DNA from: a virus
Virus record (IMG/VR): IMGVR_UViG_3300030047_000076
Location: 1-33,581 of that record
Length of the DNA stretch: 33,581 bases
Strand: one strand, 5' to 3'
Part shown: one piece after another, positions 14,358-24,307 of the stretch
Layout: each line of letters starts with the position of its first letter
How positions within the stretch are numbered: position 1 is the stretch's first letter
Position numbers and translations under genes: made by a program
The notes under the pieces: generated by a model
What the model was told of the DNA's origin: nothing
The model's input: only the letters and a program-made list of their open reading frames with translations
The model's database searches: none

Positions 14358-14783
14358 TTATTCTCCTTCTTTTTGGTTTAAAATATCTCTTGGTGATCTG
14401 TAATAAGCATGATTATCTGCATGTACTTTGAATGCAGTAGCAACTTCTGTCATTTTTGTTACAGCCGTCTCTACCTTGTTAAATATCATTTGATGATCTT
14501 CTCTATTATTCTTGTTGAACTCTGTGAGTGCTTTTGTTAGGTCGATCTTGTTTTCATTTAATTTGGTGTCATAATCGTGGAGTTTATTATTGTAGTCATT
14601 TTTCAACTGTAATAACTCCTTCTCTAAATTTAAAAGTTTGATAGAATTTTCATTAATCAATAACTTTGTTGCTGTATTATTCGCACCGATCTTTAACAAA
14701 ATACCAATCGAAGCAAGACCCAACATAGCAAACTCTATCAAAATACCTGGTGTTAATGTAGTTACTACCTGTAGAACTGTCAT
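14358..14783 (-). CDS. membrane-anchored coiled-coil protein, 141 aa
   Basis: A hydrophobic N-terminal segment (about 11-32, TPGILIEFAMLGLASIGILLKIG) is followed by a long coiled coil (about 43-115, with LNLEKELLQLKNDYNNKLHDYDTKLNE) and a polar tail. A single membrane anchor with a long coil could be a lysis accessory such as an antiholin or inner-membrane spanin, or a membrane-linked structural protein. No family is recognised. Confidence 0.6.
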   Translation of the reverse strand: MTVLQVVTTLTPGILIEFAMLGLASIGILLKIGANNTATKLLINENSIKLLNLEKELLQLKNDYNNKLHDYDTKLNENKIDLTKALTEFNKNNREDHQMIFNKVETAVTKMTEVATAFKVHADNHAYYRSPRDILNQKEGE

Positions 14784-14817
14784 AATGGTAAGGTTTTTTT
14801 AATTGTTTATGATTTAC

Positions 14818-15732
14818 TTATACATTCGGATTAATTATATACATAATTGGATTAGCTACAAGGAATATGCGATCTTTAGCGGAATCATAATGTATAGATG
14901 TCACATACTGACCAAGATAAGGAACTGAAATATCAACAATGCCTGTTGGATTAGAAATATTTACAATGTGCATACCTGTCCAATAAACAGCGTAAAAAGC
15001 ATGATTGCCATAAACAGAAACGTCATATCCAGGTGATCCAAGTGATATTGAACTTGCCAAAGAAGGACTGGCAGAGTTTGATATATCTATCACTCTTGCT
15101 CCCTGTGTATTGTGATACTTGGCAACATAAGCATAATTTCCAACAACCTTTATTCCAGCATAATTACTACCTACATCAAAAACACTAATTAAAGACGGAC
15201 TAGCATGATTTGAAACATCAACTATCCTAAATCCATTTTCTCCGACATATGCAATATCTCCAACCACACAAACAGAGTTACAAATTAAACCAGATACTCC
15301 GCCTTTATAAGTACCTACAATGACTGGTGCTGTTTCCGTAGAAATATCAACTATTTGTAATCCGTACGAACCGCAGGCACAATAGGCATAGTTTCCGTCA
15401 ACCCAGACATCAGGACCACTATAAGTTGGTAAAGCACACGAACCAACAAGTGTTGGTGAAAGAGGATTAGTGATATTGTATATTGCTAAATTTCCACCTA
15501 TAATATACAGTCGATTTCCTCTAACAAACAAGTCGTATGATCCTTCTGAAATAGTGTATACCCAGATTGGATTTGTGGTGTCTGTAACATCAAAGATTTT
15601 AGTACCCCATCCTCCATCAGCAACATAGGCATAATTTCCGCCTACACCGACGGTTTTTGCATTCCTAAGTGAATCATACCGTCCAACTACAATAGGGATC
15701 CTTTTTTTCGGTATATAAAGTAATCGGCTCAT
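14818..15732 (-). CDS. LVIVD-repeat beta-propeller protein
   Basis: This 304-residue protein is built from about seven repeats of the form VxGNYAYVA...GLxIVDISNxxSPxLVG, the LVIVD repeat that forms beta-propeller blades. There is no signal peptide. Seven blades fit one closed propeller. Coming after the fibre gene (4-base overlap) at the distal end of the tail module, it may be a tail-tip or adhesion component that contacts host surface polymers. That role is inferred from context. Confidence 0.75.
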   Translation of the reverse strand: MSRLLYIPKKRIPIVVGRYDSLRNAKTVGVGGNYAYVADGGWGTKIFDVTDTTNPIWVYTISEGSYDLFVRGNRLYIIGGNLAIYNITNPLSPTLVGSCALPTYSGPDVWVDGNYAYCACGSYGLQIVDISTETAPVIVGTYKGGVSGLICNSVCVVGDIAYVGENGFRIVDVSNHASPSLISVFDVGSNYAGIKVVGNYAYVAKYHNTQGARVIDISNSASPSLASSISLGSPGYDVSVYGNHAFYAVYWTGMHIVNISNPTGIVDISVPYLGQYVTSIHYDSAKDRIFLVANPIMYIINPNV

Positions 15733-17234
15733 GTCAGTTGTCTTAAAAGTTTTCCTCTAATGGTTGTCGGAGTTCCTGTATACCCTGTTGAAAGATTAAT
15801 AGTTACCCTATCTCCTAATGCTACGGTTTTTGCACCTGTAGATGCAGTTTCTGCCAATGTTGTAGCTGTTAAAGATGAAAGTGAAGTAACGGCTGTTGAA
15901 CCTATTTTAACAGATATTCCTGTAAATGTTCCAGTATCTGTTTCTAATACTATTCCCTCAATTGTATATGCTTTCTTTGCCTTTAAATCAAGAGTATATG
16001 TCTTTGCAGTACCCAAGACAAAGTCTGTAAATTCAAAGTCAATGTCATAAGGGATGTCTGAGGCTGCAAGGAACGTTTCAGGCAGTGCCTGTACCTTTGC
16101 CAATTCAGCTTCAGTTAAATGCCCGAAGAAGTTATTGTCAGGGTCGCCACCGTCAAGACCTTTTAGTTTGTTGTGTTCTGAAATTAAAAGGTCTGCAAGT
16201 GGTATTTCGCCGCCACCGTTAGCTTTATTGTTTTCGTGATAACACATTAAACTTTCTCCTGTCAATCCACGAGAAGCCCAATCTTCGTTTGGAATAGGCG
16301 TATACACTCCACCATTAAACCCTTCAATCCACGAGTGGTCACGCCATTGTGTTTCGTTAAGATTCGATACTATAAAAATTTTAGAACCAATTTTTGTACA
16401 TCCATACGTCTTGCCATCATTCCCTGTATATATGGCTGAAATTAATCCATCTGGTAAAAGTAGTTCTGATTCAGTTGCATCTCTGGACAACCTAATTGAA
16501 TTACCTTGTTCTTTATAATTCCCTCCGGTTGTTATACATATTTCGTGATTTGTGTCAACGGCTAAATACCATGCCGAAATTGTCAAAAAAGACATTTCGG
16601 TTTTACTCCAATATATGGCATCTATATTTAAAGTAGTTGCAAATACCCCAGTATTTAACCTGTAAGAACTGCCCCTTGCATTAAAGTCAAAATCATTAAC
16701 CGCCCCTACGTTTGGTTCGTTCCAAAAAGTATATCCAACTTCTTTTAAATGTCCGCCACCAACAGTTTCACCACCAACATTGTCTCTTAATTCTTCCTGT
16801 TCCGTGTGAGTTAGAATATCCCAATCGTCAGAACTACTTATTTTACGAGAATCAACTGTTACAGGCCAATTATATAAAGCTCCGTAACTAACGTAATCTG
16901 GATCATATTTTACAACAGTTTCAGTAGAAACGATTCCCAATTCATGTGTGTGCTTCCCATCAGCCTGAACATTCCCTGTTTCAGAAGTAATGGTATCAGG
17001 AAAATAGTTCGTTCCGCCACCGCTACCTTCACGATCCTCTCTCCACAAACCTGCAAAATCAGTAACCACCGGTGCAGTTATTTTAATTGGAGATATTAAG
17101 ATAGCACTCCATCTTAAATCAGGGTCATTTGTCATTGTAAACCCTGTTCCGGTTCCGTCAGAGGCATAAGCTATATAGACAAAACTGCCCTTTATACCAA
17201 CCTCAATATACTCTATATAAGTTGGAAGTATCAT
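15729..17234 (-). CDS. tail fibre / receptor-binding protein with FISUMP domain
   Basis: A 501-residue protein. A FISUMP domain at about 110-255 shows YGALYNWPV, a GG-rich KEVGYTFWNEPNVGA stretch, RLNTGVF, YWSKTE and IRLSRD. A second partial copy follows at about 262-340 (DGKTYGCTKIGSKIFIVSNLNE). A fibre-like region with HLTEAELAKVQALPE and a beta-rich Thr/Ser-rich C-terminus make up the rest. FISUMP and related DUF1566 domains have lectin-like folds in surface proteins of Bacteroidota. Its place after tail-tip genes fits a receptor-binding or fibre role. Confidence 0.75.
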   Translation of the reverse strand: MILPTYIEYIEVGIKGSFVYIAYASDGTGTGFTMTNDPDLRWSAILISPIKITAPVVTDFAGLWREDREGSGGGTNYFPDTITSETGNVQADGKHTHELGIVSTETVVKYDPDYVSYGALYNWPVTVDSRKISSSDDWDILTHTEQEELRDNVGGETVGGGHLKEVGYTFWNEPNVGAVNDFDFNARGSSYRLNTGVFATTLNIDAIYWSKTEMSFLTISAWYLAVDTNHEICITTGGNYKEQGNSIRLSRDATESELLLPDGLISAIYTGNDGKTYGCTKIGSKIFIVSNLNETQWRDHSWIEGFNGGVYTPIPNEDWASRGLTGESLMCYHENNKANGGGEIPLADLLISEHNKLKGLDGGDPDNNFFGHLTEAELAKVQALPETFLAASDIPYDIDFEFTDFVLGTAKTYTLDLKAKKAYTIEGIVLETDTGTFTGISVKIGSTAVTSLSSLTATTLAETASTGAKTVALGDRVTINLSTGYTGTPTTIRGKLLRQLT

Positions 17235-17614
17235 AGTTTAAATTCTCCTATTATTATTGCCATGCCTATTGCAGTTGGGTGAATTAAGAGTTTCTCATAT
17301 TGTGATAAAAATGTACCGGATACATACGCTACCGGTTCATCTTCAATTATTTGATAAATTTTTGCAAAGGAATCATTCTCAGCAACCTGTTCTTTTATAA
17401 TCATGTCTTCTTGACACTTATAGATAAAGTCAATCTGATCTTTAAAATCAAAACAGATAGCAAAGGATCTTGGTGTGACTTCTGTTGTTGCAGATTTAAG
17501 AATGTTTTCTATCTGAATAGAGTTTTTTATTTCTCTACTAGAGTTCACATTTATAGAAGAATGCTTTTCTTCTTTGCCTCCTTTGAATTTCTTTGTTATA
17601 ACTACGTCTACCAT
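17231..17614 (-). CDS. hypothetical tail-region protein, 127 aa
   Basis: A 127-residue protein with a charged N-terminus (KKFKGGKEEKHSS) and alternating strands and helices. No recognised family. It lies between a 110-residue protein and the fibre gene, overlapping the fibre start by 4 bases. A minor tail-tip or fibre-attachment protein is the most likely role from position alone. Confidence 0.6.
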   Translation of the reverse strand: MVDVVITKKFKGGKEEKHSSINVNSSREIKNSIQIENILKSATTEVTPRSFAICFDFKDQIDFIYKCQEDMIIKEQVAENDSFAKIYQIIEDEPVAYVSGTFLSQYEKLLIHPTAIGMAIIIGEFKL

Positions 17615-17616
17615 GG

Positions 17617-17949
17617 TTATACTAGATTTACTACGGTTTCATTATCATACTCTAATAATTCTACATCATATTGATCATTTAAAATGTCCATCCTATACCC
17701 TACTAGAATAAACTTTTTATTTGATTGTTTAGAGTCAGTAAACATTTGGAACATTTTTAGAATACCATCAAATTTGATTGTAGCAGTTATCTTTTGACGA
17801 GAAACGTTAGAATTTCTATGTTTGTCTTTCATTAGTATATCTACTAAGGTGTCAAATGCACCTGTACTTCCAGAAACCTCTCCGCCAGATAATGCAGAGT
17901 GGGATGTTATCTCTGATGTTAAAAATTGGGTTGTAACAGATATTGCCAT
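17617..17949 (-). CDS. hypothetical tail-region protein, 110 aa
   Basis: A 110-residue protein with a low-complexity Ser/Gly/Thr N-terminus (HSALSGGEVSGSTGAF) and a beta-rich C-terminal half (KKFILVGYRMDILNDQYDVELLEYD). No family is recognised. It follows the large tail-tip protein by 11 bases, so a minor tail structural role is assumed. Confidence 0.6.
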   Translation of the reverse strand: MAISVTTQFLTSEITSHSALSGGEVSGSTGAFDTLVDILMKDKHRNSNVSRQKITATIKFDGILKMFQMFTDSKQSNKKFILVGYRMDILNDQYDVELLEYDNETVVNLV

Positions 17950-17960
17950 GTTATTTATTT

Positions 17961-20471
17961 TTAAAATGAACGAACCGCTCTAATTGCAAACTTATGAGTT
18001 TTCTTCCAATAACCATCAGAATTAAGTCTTTGTATAAATTGAATAGATCCACTATCTTTAGATGCATCTATGGCATGAGCGTATTTCCATTCACTTGAAA
18101 ATAATCCTAAATCTCCGTCTGCTGGTTCTGAAGAAGTCCAATAGTAATGATTAATAAATCCTCCAACAATTATCTTATTGAAGAGAATCTTTTGTAATTC
18201 GAGCCAACTTGGCAAAAACCAATCTGATCTGCCTCCTGCCTCTTTAGTATTGTAGTCTGTAATTAAACGAATGCCATATACATTTTGATTGGTATTTGCT
18301 TGAATTCCTGCTGTATTTGCTGGACCATCTCCTAACCCATATCTGTTTGCATCACTGGTGTAAGGACCTCCTCCAGTGATATCTCCTATACCAACTGCCT
18401 CACTTAAATTATACATAGACACAATCAATCCATGTTTTACACCTGCCTCGTAACCATCATCTCCAGGCTGTAAAAAGTATGCAACGATTCCTCCTTCATA
18501 ATACTTTCCTAAGACAATTTCTAAAGTGGTAAATGAAATGGATGCTCCATAATGCACAGTACCTGCTCCATCTATTGCATACGCTCTGGCATAGTAAGTC
18601 GTTCCTTCTGCCAATCCTCCGATCCTTGCATCAAAAGCACCAAATCCTGTTCCCACCACTACTTTGGTTCCTGCTATTGTAGGATCTGTGGAAAGTCCGT
18701 AGCATACACCACGTTCTCTTATTTCATTAGTACCAGACAACATACCCCATCGTTCAGTTCTGCTTTCTAAACTGTCTCCTCGAAGGATAGCATTGCGGTA
18801 AGAGTAACTTTCGGAATCGTATACATCAAGAGAAATGTCTTCTTTGTTTACAAAGTTTTCTTCGATCTTGCCAGTAATGATATTAGGTTGATCGTCTCCT
18901 GTTTCTGTTATGTAAATATCACCAAATGCTGCCCAAGATACATATTGTTCGTCTCCAACGTCATACTCATCTTCATATCTAACAGATTCCGTACCTAAAC
19001 AAAATAATAAGGTTCTGTCTCCTTGTAAATAACCTGCTGGCAAATCATTAATAAATGTCTCAACCTTTCCAATCGGTATGGAGATTTTTAAATCTAATGT
19101 ATTGTCTACTTTATTAAATCCAGTACCTGATATATTTTCAATGTACTGCAATCCGTCTAAATTAGAACCTTCTGTAGCTAAAGTCCAAGCATCTGATTGA
19201 ATAGAACTGTCAGGATCTTCAACAGGTCCTTCAACATATTGATCTTCCTCAAGTACTTTTAACCACCAATGGAAAGAGAACATCAAGTCTTCAATTTTAC
19301 CAATATTTGCATAAGACACCTTATCAATATGATATTTTAAAGATACTTCAAGAACTGTATTTTCATTTACAACGGTTATTTTAAAAGTGGTTTTTAGTCC
19401 TTCTTCTTTATTTAAAGCATCTGCAGATAAGGATCTCTGTACTGCATTTTTAATACTTCCTACAGACTTGCCAGGATTTAACCAATTTATATTGACACTA
19501 TTATCAAACGCTTCCCAGGTTCTGACTGCAGGAACATGTGCTGCATTATTTGTTTCTATTAAGTTAGCTAAATCTATTTTAGAAAGACTGTTATACCTTT
19601 GATCATTCAATGTTATTTTAACAGTCTTTAATCCTGGATTGACTCCTCTTGTTTGACTTTGATTAGTAAACACAAGTGAATGAAGATCAGATACTGTTTT
19701 GGTAATATTAACAACTGTTCCTGATTGTACTGGTGTATATGTTTGTTCAGAATTATAAGAAACATAGTTTATTGAAGTACCCCAAATTTCTTGCTGTCTT
19801 TCAATATACCAAATTTTGTTTTCACAATACAGTTTACAATTAAATGAAATAAGAATAGTTTTTAATATTTCAAAACCTGTCTTCTTCTCTGCCTCATCTG
19901 TCCAAAACATCTCAGTAAAAATGCCGTTCTTATTAAAGCAGGTTTGACTTGAAGATTTAACATCACCTTCAGCTTTTAAGGTATTGTTGACATAAATTGG
20001 AAATGAGGATCCTGTCCCTCGAAGAGTCTGATCTATTAAATCAATAAATGTCACATTCTGTAAAGTATCTACTAAGGTAGGAAAATCATCATCCAATTTA
20101 GATAAATAACTTGAGGCTACAAATTTGATAGACTGCCTATGCAGATATTTCTGAGTAATTAGATTACAGTTTAAAAACCCTTCAAATAAAGATACTGTAA
20201 CAGGATTAATGACCTCAATCCTAATCTTGTATTCTCGTTCCTTAGCTATTAACAAAGGATCTAAATCAAAAGGATTTATTTTATCATTAAAAATTTCAAA
20301 CTCTGCATTAGCCCCAATAATACACTCTTGAGTATTTGTAGAGATGTAGAATCCATTTCCCAACAACTGCAACTTAGAAGCCTCACCCACATAATCAAGT
20401 TTATCAATATAAAGATATCCTTGTTTTTTAGGTGTAGCCCATTCTGCATAGTATATATTTCCGTAAGCCAT
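17961..20471 (-). CDS. large tail-tip protein with FN3-like and DUF1566-like C-terminal domains
   Basis: This 836-residue protein is encoded directly after the tape measure. The N-terminal third is beta-rich and resembles the tail-tip/Tal-type proteins of Bacteroidota phages (IYYAEWATPKKQGYLYIDK). A fibronectin III-like domain lies at about 585-650 (RGVCYGLSTDPT ... GLAEGTTYYARAYAIDG). A DUF1566/FISUMP-like domain at about 655-836 has GGIVAYFLQPGD, GGRSDWFLPSWLELQ, YYWTSSE and FAIRAVRSF at the extreme C-terminus. The layout suggests a structural base with a lectin-like tip that contacts the host. Only the FN3 and DUF1566 parts are recognised by motif. Confidence 0.75.
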   Translation of the reverse strand: MAYGNIYYAEWATPKKQGYLYIDKLDYVGEASKLQLLGNGFYISTNTQECIIGANAEFEIFNDKINPFDLDPLLIAKEREYKIRIEVINPVTVSLFEGFLNCNLITQKYLHRQSIKFVASSYLSKLDDDFPTLVDTLQNVTFIDLIDQTLRGTGSSFPIYVNNTLKAEGDVKSSSQTCFNKNGIFTEMFWTDEAEKKTGFEILKTILISFNCKLYCENKIWYIERQQEIWGTSINYVSYNSEQTYTPVQSGTVVNITKTVSDLHSLVFTNQSQTRGVNPGLKTVKITLNDQRYNSLSKIDLANLIETNNAAHVPAVRTWEAFDNSVNINWLNPGKSVGSIKNAVQRSLSADALNKEEGLKTTFKITVVNENTVLEVSLKYHIDKVSYANIGKIEDLMFSFHWWLKVLEEDQYVEGPVEDPDSSIQSDAWTLATEGSNLDGLQYIENISGTGFNKVDNTLDLKISIPIGKVETFINDLPAGYLQGDRTLLFCLGTESVRYEDEYDVGDEQYVSWAAFGDIYITETGDDQPNIITGKIEENFVNKEDISLDVYDSESYSYRNAILRGDSLESRTERWGMLSGTNEIRERGVCYGLSTDPTIAGTKVVVGTGFGAFDARIGGLAEGTTYYARAYAIDGAGTVHYGASISFTTLEIVLGKYYEGGIVAYFLQPGDDGYEAGVKHGLIVSMYNLSEAVGIGDITGGGPYTSDANRYGLGDGPANTAGIQANTNQNVYGIRLITDYNTKEAGGRSDWFLPSWLELQKILFNKIIVGGFINHYYWTSSEPADGDLGLFSSEWKYAHAIDASKDSGSIQFIQRLNSDGYWKKTHKFAIRAVRSF

Positions 20472-20472
20472 C

Positions 20473-23400
20473 TTAGAAAGATTTTACAAATTCATTTTCC
20501 AATTCTAACGCCGCACGAATTATTCTTCCATCTAATTCAAATACAAGTGGTTTAAACTTTAGTTCTCTTTGGGCATTTTGGAAGTTAGGTAATTTTCCTG
20601 GAGGGACTACCGTCTCACCTGAGGTTAACATTGCTGGGTAACTGTCGTTAGGATATCCAGCCGGTATCGTACCTCCGTTTGCCATAGGCGTAGCTTTTAT
20701 TGCTGCAACTTGCATCGCGCCTGCAGCGGCTGACATTGCAGCTAGAATTAAGTTGAAAGGAGGTGGGGCTGAGGACAATGCCATTGTAACTGCAACCGCT
20801 GTATTTATCAATGCCTGAGCAACTGCAACCGCTTTTGACTTTTTAGCGTATTCATGTTCAATACGTTCTTTTTCTCTTGCAACCCATTTAGCTGATTTAT
20901 GATCTGCTTTCGCAATAGCATCTATGGCGGCAAATGCCTTGTTCTTTTTGGCATCCATCAATGAAGAATATGCACTCAATAAATCATTTATACCTTGAGA
21001 ATACCTTTGTACTTCTCTGGCTATTTGAGCATAACTTCCTTTTTTTAATTCTCTTTGCTTATCCCACCATGCCGTTAATTTTTGTTCTTTGTCAGCAGCA
21101 ACTCCTGCCAATGCCAACTGCTTTATTTGTTCTGCAGTCAACATCTTCATGATTACTAATTTCTTAGTATCTATAGGTGTAGAGTCTACGGCAGGACCAA
21201 ACATGCCTGAGAAGGACGGTTCGTTTGTTGGAGTTTTTAATCCTGCTTGAGTTCCTAGTACACCATGTCCTGTTAGATCTATGTTGTTAGACATACCAGA
21301 ACCTTTCCAATCAAAAGAGTCCGCAAGCTTGTAAGAAGAATAGTTGTCTCCTTCTGCATTAATCTTTGCCAAGTAAATAGCCTGATCTATCAACTCCTCT
21401 TGTTTTAATCGGACAGATTCTAATCCAAGCCATTCATTAGCAAGTTGATTTAGTCTTTCTCCAGAAGCTGTTTTCATCAACTCCTGTAATTCTGTAAGCC
21501 TGTCTTTTGATTTTCCAGGATCACCTAATCCAAGACTTTTCTCAGGCATGGATTTAATCATATTATCAACAGACACAGACCATCCAGACAACAATTTTAA
21601 ATCTTGTTGATTGGCATTATATTTTAATTGATACTCTTGAGTAATAGCATCTTTCCTATCTTGTATCTGTTTAGCAATACCTGCCTTGTATGCTGCGGTT
21701 GTGGTAGCTACTTCAGCATTAACCAAACTCTTCTTGAGTTCTTGAAGTTTTGAGTCGTAAGATAGTCTTTTATCTAATTCTTCTTTTATTGTACCTGTGT
21801 ATGCAATTTCTTGTCCTATTTGGGTGTCAATACGCTTCCTTAAATCATCAATTTCAGCAGCATCTAAATCCTTAGGTTTTATTGTGCTAATCGCATCCAA
21901 GGTAGATTTTAAAGTCTTCATGGAATCAACCAGATTCTCATTGGATGTGAAAGCTGCAAAAACATTACCTTGCAATGCCATGATATTGTCTGTAGCTTCT
22001 CTATTGATCAAATCAGAGATAGCTTTTTTACCTGATTCATTTACTTTAAATGCACCTATGGTAACCATCATTGCAGGAAAAGTACCTGCAACCTTTTTAA
22101 CATCTTGATATCTAAAATCTCCTTTTTGTGCTGCTGATAAATTTGCAATCCTTCTTTTTTCTTCCTCTACCCACATTTCTTGAGAAGCTTGAGCGGTAGC
22201 TTTTTTTCTTAGACTTTCAATGTATGTGTCTATGGCAGAAGTGGCTTTTCCCGTTAAGACTTGTTCTTCCGTTATTGCACCTAAATAGGTAGGGCTCATT
22301 GCATTCAATTGTTTGATTGCAGCAGCCTTATCTTGTTTGGTAGAATATTCACTTTTGACAATAGATAATAATTTTTCAATTTCTATCCTTTCATTTACTG
22401 TAGATTGCAAAGCCTGAGAATCAATATCCAATAACATTTTTTGGGTAGCTGTCAATTCTGTAGCTTTTTCTTTTGCCCGACTCATTGCAATAGCTAATCC
22501 TCCAAAAGCAATACCTAATCCAGTTACCAATACAAGTAATTCTGGATTCATAACCAATGCTGCAAAGGCTGCCTTTGCTCCTACTATGATTGCTTGAAAA
22601 GCTACGGCAGAAACTGTTTTTAATAATATGAAAGCATCTACGGTAAGAAGTAGCACTATTCTCATTCCAGAGTAAATCTTAATCAAACCTGCAAAAGCCA
22701 TAGCAATTGGACCTACCGCAGCTAATAAAACCGCAGATTTAATAATCCATTCTTGAGTAGTTGTGTTTAGGTTTTTCCACCAAGTAGTCAGATTTTTAAG
22801 AATATCAATTAAATCTTCCAAAACAGAATTCAATGGAGTAAGCATAGATTGACCTAATCCAATAAATGTATTTTGTAATGCTGAACGAAGTTGTGTTAAT
22901 TTGAACGTGGAAGTTCCTGTCATTATACTAAATGCAGTAGCAAAAGCACCTGTCTCATTTTTAGATTTTTGGATGATCTCGTAGACAGCTTCCATGTTCT
23001 TTCCAACTAAGGACAAATCCCCAGTCAATGCTCTGACATTACCAAATACTATGCCAGCAGCAGATTCTCCAAATTGCTTTGTTAAATTATCAATTTTGAT
23101 CAATGCTTCGATCAATCCTTTTTCTCTGATTGTCTTTCTTAAACCTTCGGCAGTATAGCTTGAATCGTTTAATGCTTTAGACCATGTGTCTAACGCTCTT
23201 TTTGATTCTACAGTTGGATGTAATAAAGACACCATAATCTGCCTCAATGCAGTAGCAGATTTATGAGCATTGAAACCTGTTCTTGTCATTGCAGCAACAG
23301 AACCTGTGACTTGATCAAAGGAAACTCCCATAGCAGCAGCCACAGGAATCAAGTCACCAATCACACTTACCATAGTAGATGCTTCAGCAGTACCTTCTCG

Positions 23401-23952
23401 TACAGCAATGGTAATCGCATCAGCAGCTCTAGCGGCAGTAATATTCTCCTTGCCGTAAGCGTTAATGGCATACGTTAATAATCGCCCCATGTCGGACATT
23501 TCTCCTAAACCGGCTGCAGATGCCTTTGCTGCAATTTCTGTTATTTCTAAGGCTTCTTTCGCTTTAATACCAGCCGATGCTACATAGTACAAAGTATCTG
23601 CAATACTTTTTTGAGAAACCCCTGTTTCATTACTTAATGCAATCATTTTACCTTTCCATGCATCAACTTGAGATTGTCCTACTCCTGCCAAAGCTACAAT
23701 TTTTTGAGTGGAGTATTCTAAATCTGCAGCCATCTTAATAGCAGCACCACCTGCGGCTAACAATGGTAAAGTTAAATACCTGTTAGCCGCACTCCCGAAT
23801 CTCTGGAACTGATTGGATGTTCTTTCTAATACAGCAGAAACATTATTCATGTTGGTGGTTGCTGTTCTTTGAAAGTTCTGCAATGCTGCGGTTGCAGTAT
23901 TCAGTCCAGAGGTGTCTACACCCAATGTCACTATAAGTTGTCCTATGTTCAT
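20473..23952 (-). CDS. tape measure protein (TP901-type)
   Basis: At 1159 residues this is the longest gene. It has an N-terminal coil, then the TP901 core (about 75-330): EYSTQKIVALAGV, SLPD-type SNETGVSQKSIADTLYYVASAGIKA, and GFNAHKSATALRQIMVSL. Several hydrophobic segments follow at about 400-500, then a coiled-coil region. An Ala-rich membrane-like stretch lies near the C-terminus before AGYPNDSYPAMLTSGETVVPPGKL, a common end motif. It sets tail length and enters the host at ejection. Using about 0.15 nm per residue, as in lambda, the tail would be roughly 170-180 nm. It overlaps the T-like chaperone gene by 4 bases. Confidence 0.93.
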   Translation of the reverse strand: MNIGQLIVTLGVDTSGLNTATAALQNFQRTATTNMNNVSAVLERTSNQFQRFGSAANRYLTLPLLAAGGAAIKMAADLEYSTQKIVALAGVGQSQVDAWKGKMIALSNETGVSQKSIADTLYYVASAGIKAKEALEITEIAAKASAAGLGEMSDMGRLLTYAINAYGKENITAARAADAITIAVREGTAEASTMVSVIGDLIPVAAAMGVSFDQVTGSVAAMTRTGFNAHKSATALRQIMVSLLHPTVESKRALDTWSKALNDSSYTAEGLRKTIREKGLIEALIKIDNLTKQFGESAAGIVFGNVRALTGDLSLVGKNMEAVYEIIQKSKNETGAFATAFSIMTGTSTFKLTQLRSALQNTFIGLGQSMLTPLNSVLEDLIDILKNLTTWWKNLNTTTQEWIIKSAVLLAAVGPIAMAFAGLIKIYSGMRIVLLLTVDAFILLKTVSAVAFQAIIVGAKAAFAALVMNPELLVLVTGLGIAFGGLAIAMSRAKEKATELTATQKMLLDIDSQALQSTVNERIEIEKLLSIVKSEYSTKQDKAAAIKQLNAMSPTYLGAITEEQVLTGKATSAIDTYIESLRKKATAQASQEMWVEEEKRRIANLSAAQKGDFRYQDVKKVAGTFPAMMVTIGAFKVNESGKKAISDLINREATDNIMALQGNVFAAFTSNENLVDSMKTLKSTLDAISTIKPKDLDAAEIDDLRKRIDTQIGQEIAYTGTIKEELDKRLSYDSKLQELKKSLVNAEVATTTAAYKAGIAKQIQDRKDAITQEYQLKYNANQQDLKLLSGWSVSVDNMIKSMPEKSLGLGDPGKSKDRLTELQELMKTASGERLNQLANEWLGLESVRLKQEELIDQAIYLAKINAEGDNYSSYKLADSFDWKGSGMSNNIDLTGHGVLGTQAGLKTPTNEPSFSGMFGPAVDSTPIDTKKLVIMKMLTAEQIKQLALAGVAADKEQKLTAWWDKQRELKKGSYAQIAREVQRYSQGINDLLSAYSSLMDAKKNKAFAAIDAIAKADHKSAKWVAREKERIEHEYAKKSKAVAVAQALINTAVAVTMALSSAPPPFNLILAAMSAAAGAMQVAAIKATPMANGGTIPAGYPNDSYPAMLTSGETVVPPGKLPNFQNAQRELKFKPLVFELDGRIIRAALELENEFVKSF

Positions 23953-24284
23953 TTTGTGTCTTTATTTATCGGTGGTGTTGTTCTTTTATAAGCTACTTTT
24001 GCATTCTGCCTTTTAGCAATACCTAACATGGTTGAAAGCATATCATCTACAGATTGAACTTCTGGTTCTTTTTCGACTCTATCTTCTTCATTCCAAACAG
24101 GCATATACTCAATTGGTTGTACAATAGTAGGTTCTTCTCCCTCTTTGTGATACATTGCATTCATTATATTGGAAATAAATGCTTGCATCTGAGCAAATCG
24201 AAAATCATCTCTCCACGTTCCTATAGGATCAAGTTTATCGTATGCAACCCACTCACTAATCTGAGCAGAGGTTAATTCATTCAA
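23949..24284 (-). CDS. tail assembly chaperone, T-like, expressed by -1 frameshift
   Basis: The 111-residue form begins at a TTG (24284), with no ATG nearby. The same frame is open leftward from a slippery site at 24359 and encodes CRELGYPHPDHLLNELTSAQISEW, the signature of gpT-type chaperones. It is therefore probably made only as a fusion to the upstream G-like protein. The fused product would be about 262 residues (126 from G plus 136). GT-type chaperones coat the tape measure while the tail tube assembles. The gene ends in a 4-base overlap with the tape measure gene. Confidence 0.8.
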   Translation of the reverse strand: MNELTSAQISEWVAYDKLDPIGTWRDDFRFAQMQAFISNIMNAMYHKEGEEPTIVQPIEYMPVWNEEDRVEKEPEVQSVDDMLSTMLGIAKRQNAKVAYKRTTPPINKDTK

Positions 24285-24307
24285 TAAATGATCAGGATGT
24301 GGATAGC

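Noticed and set aside
17961-18200. Variable repeat of a diversity-generating retroelement
   Set aside because: The domain type is suggestive, but no reverse transcriptase or template repeat could be seen in the window, so it is not called as a feature.
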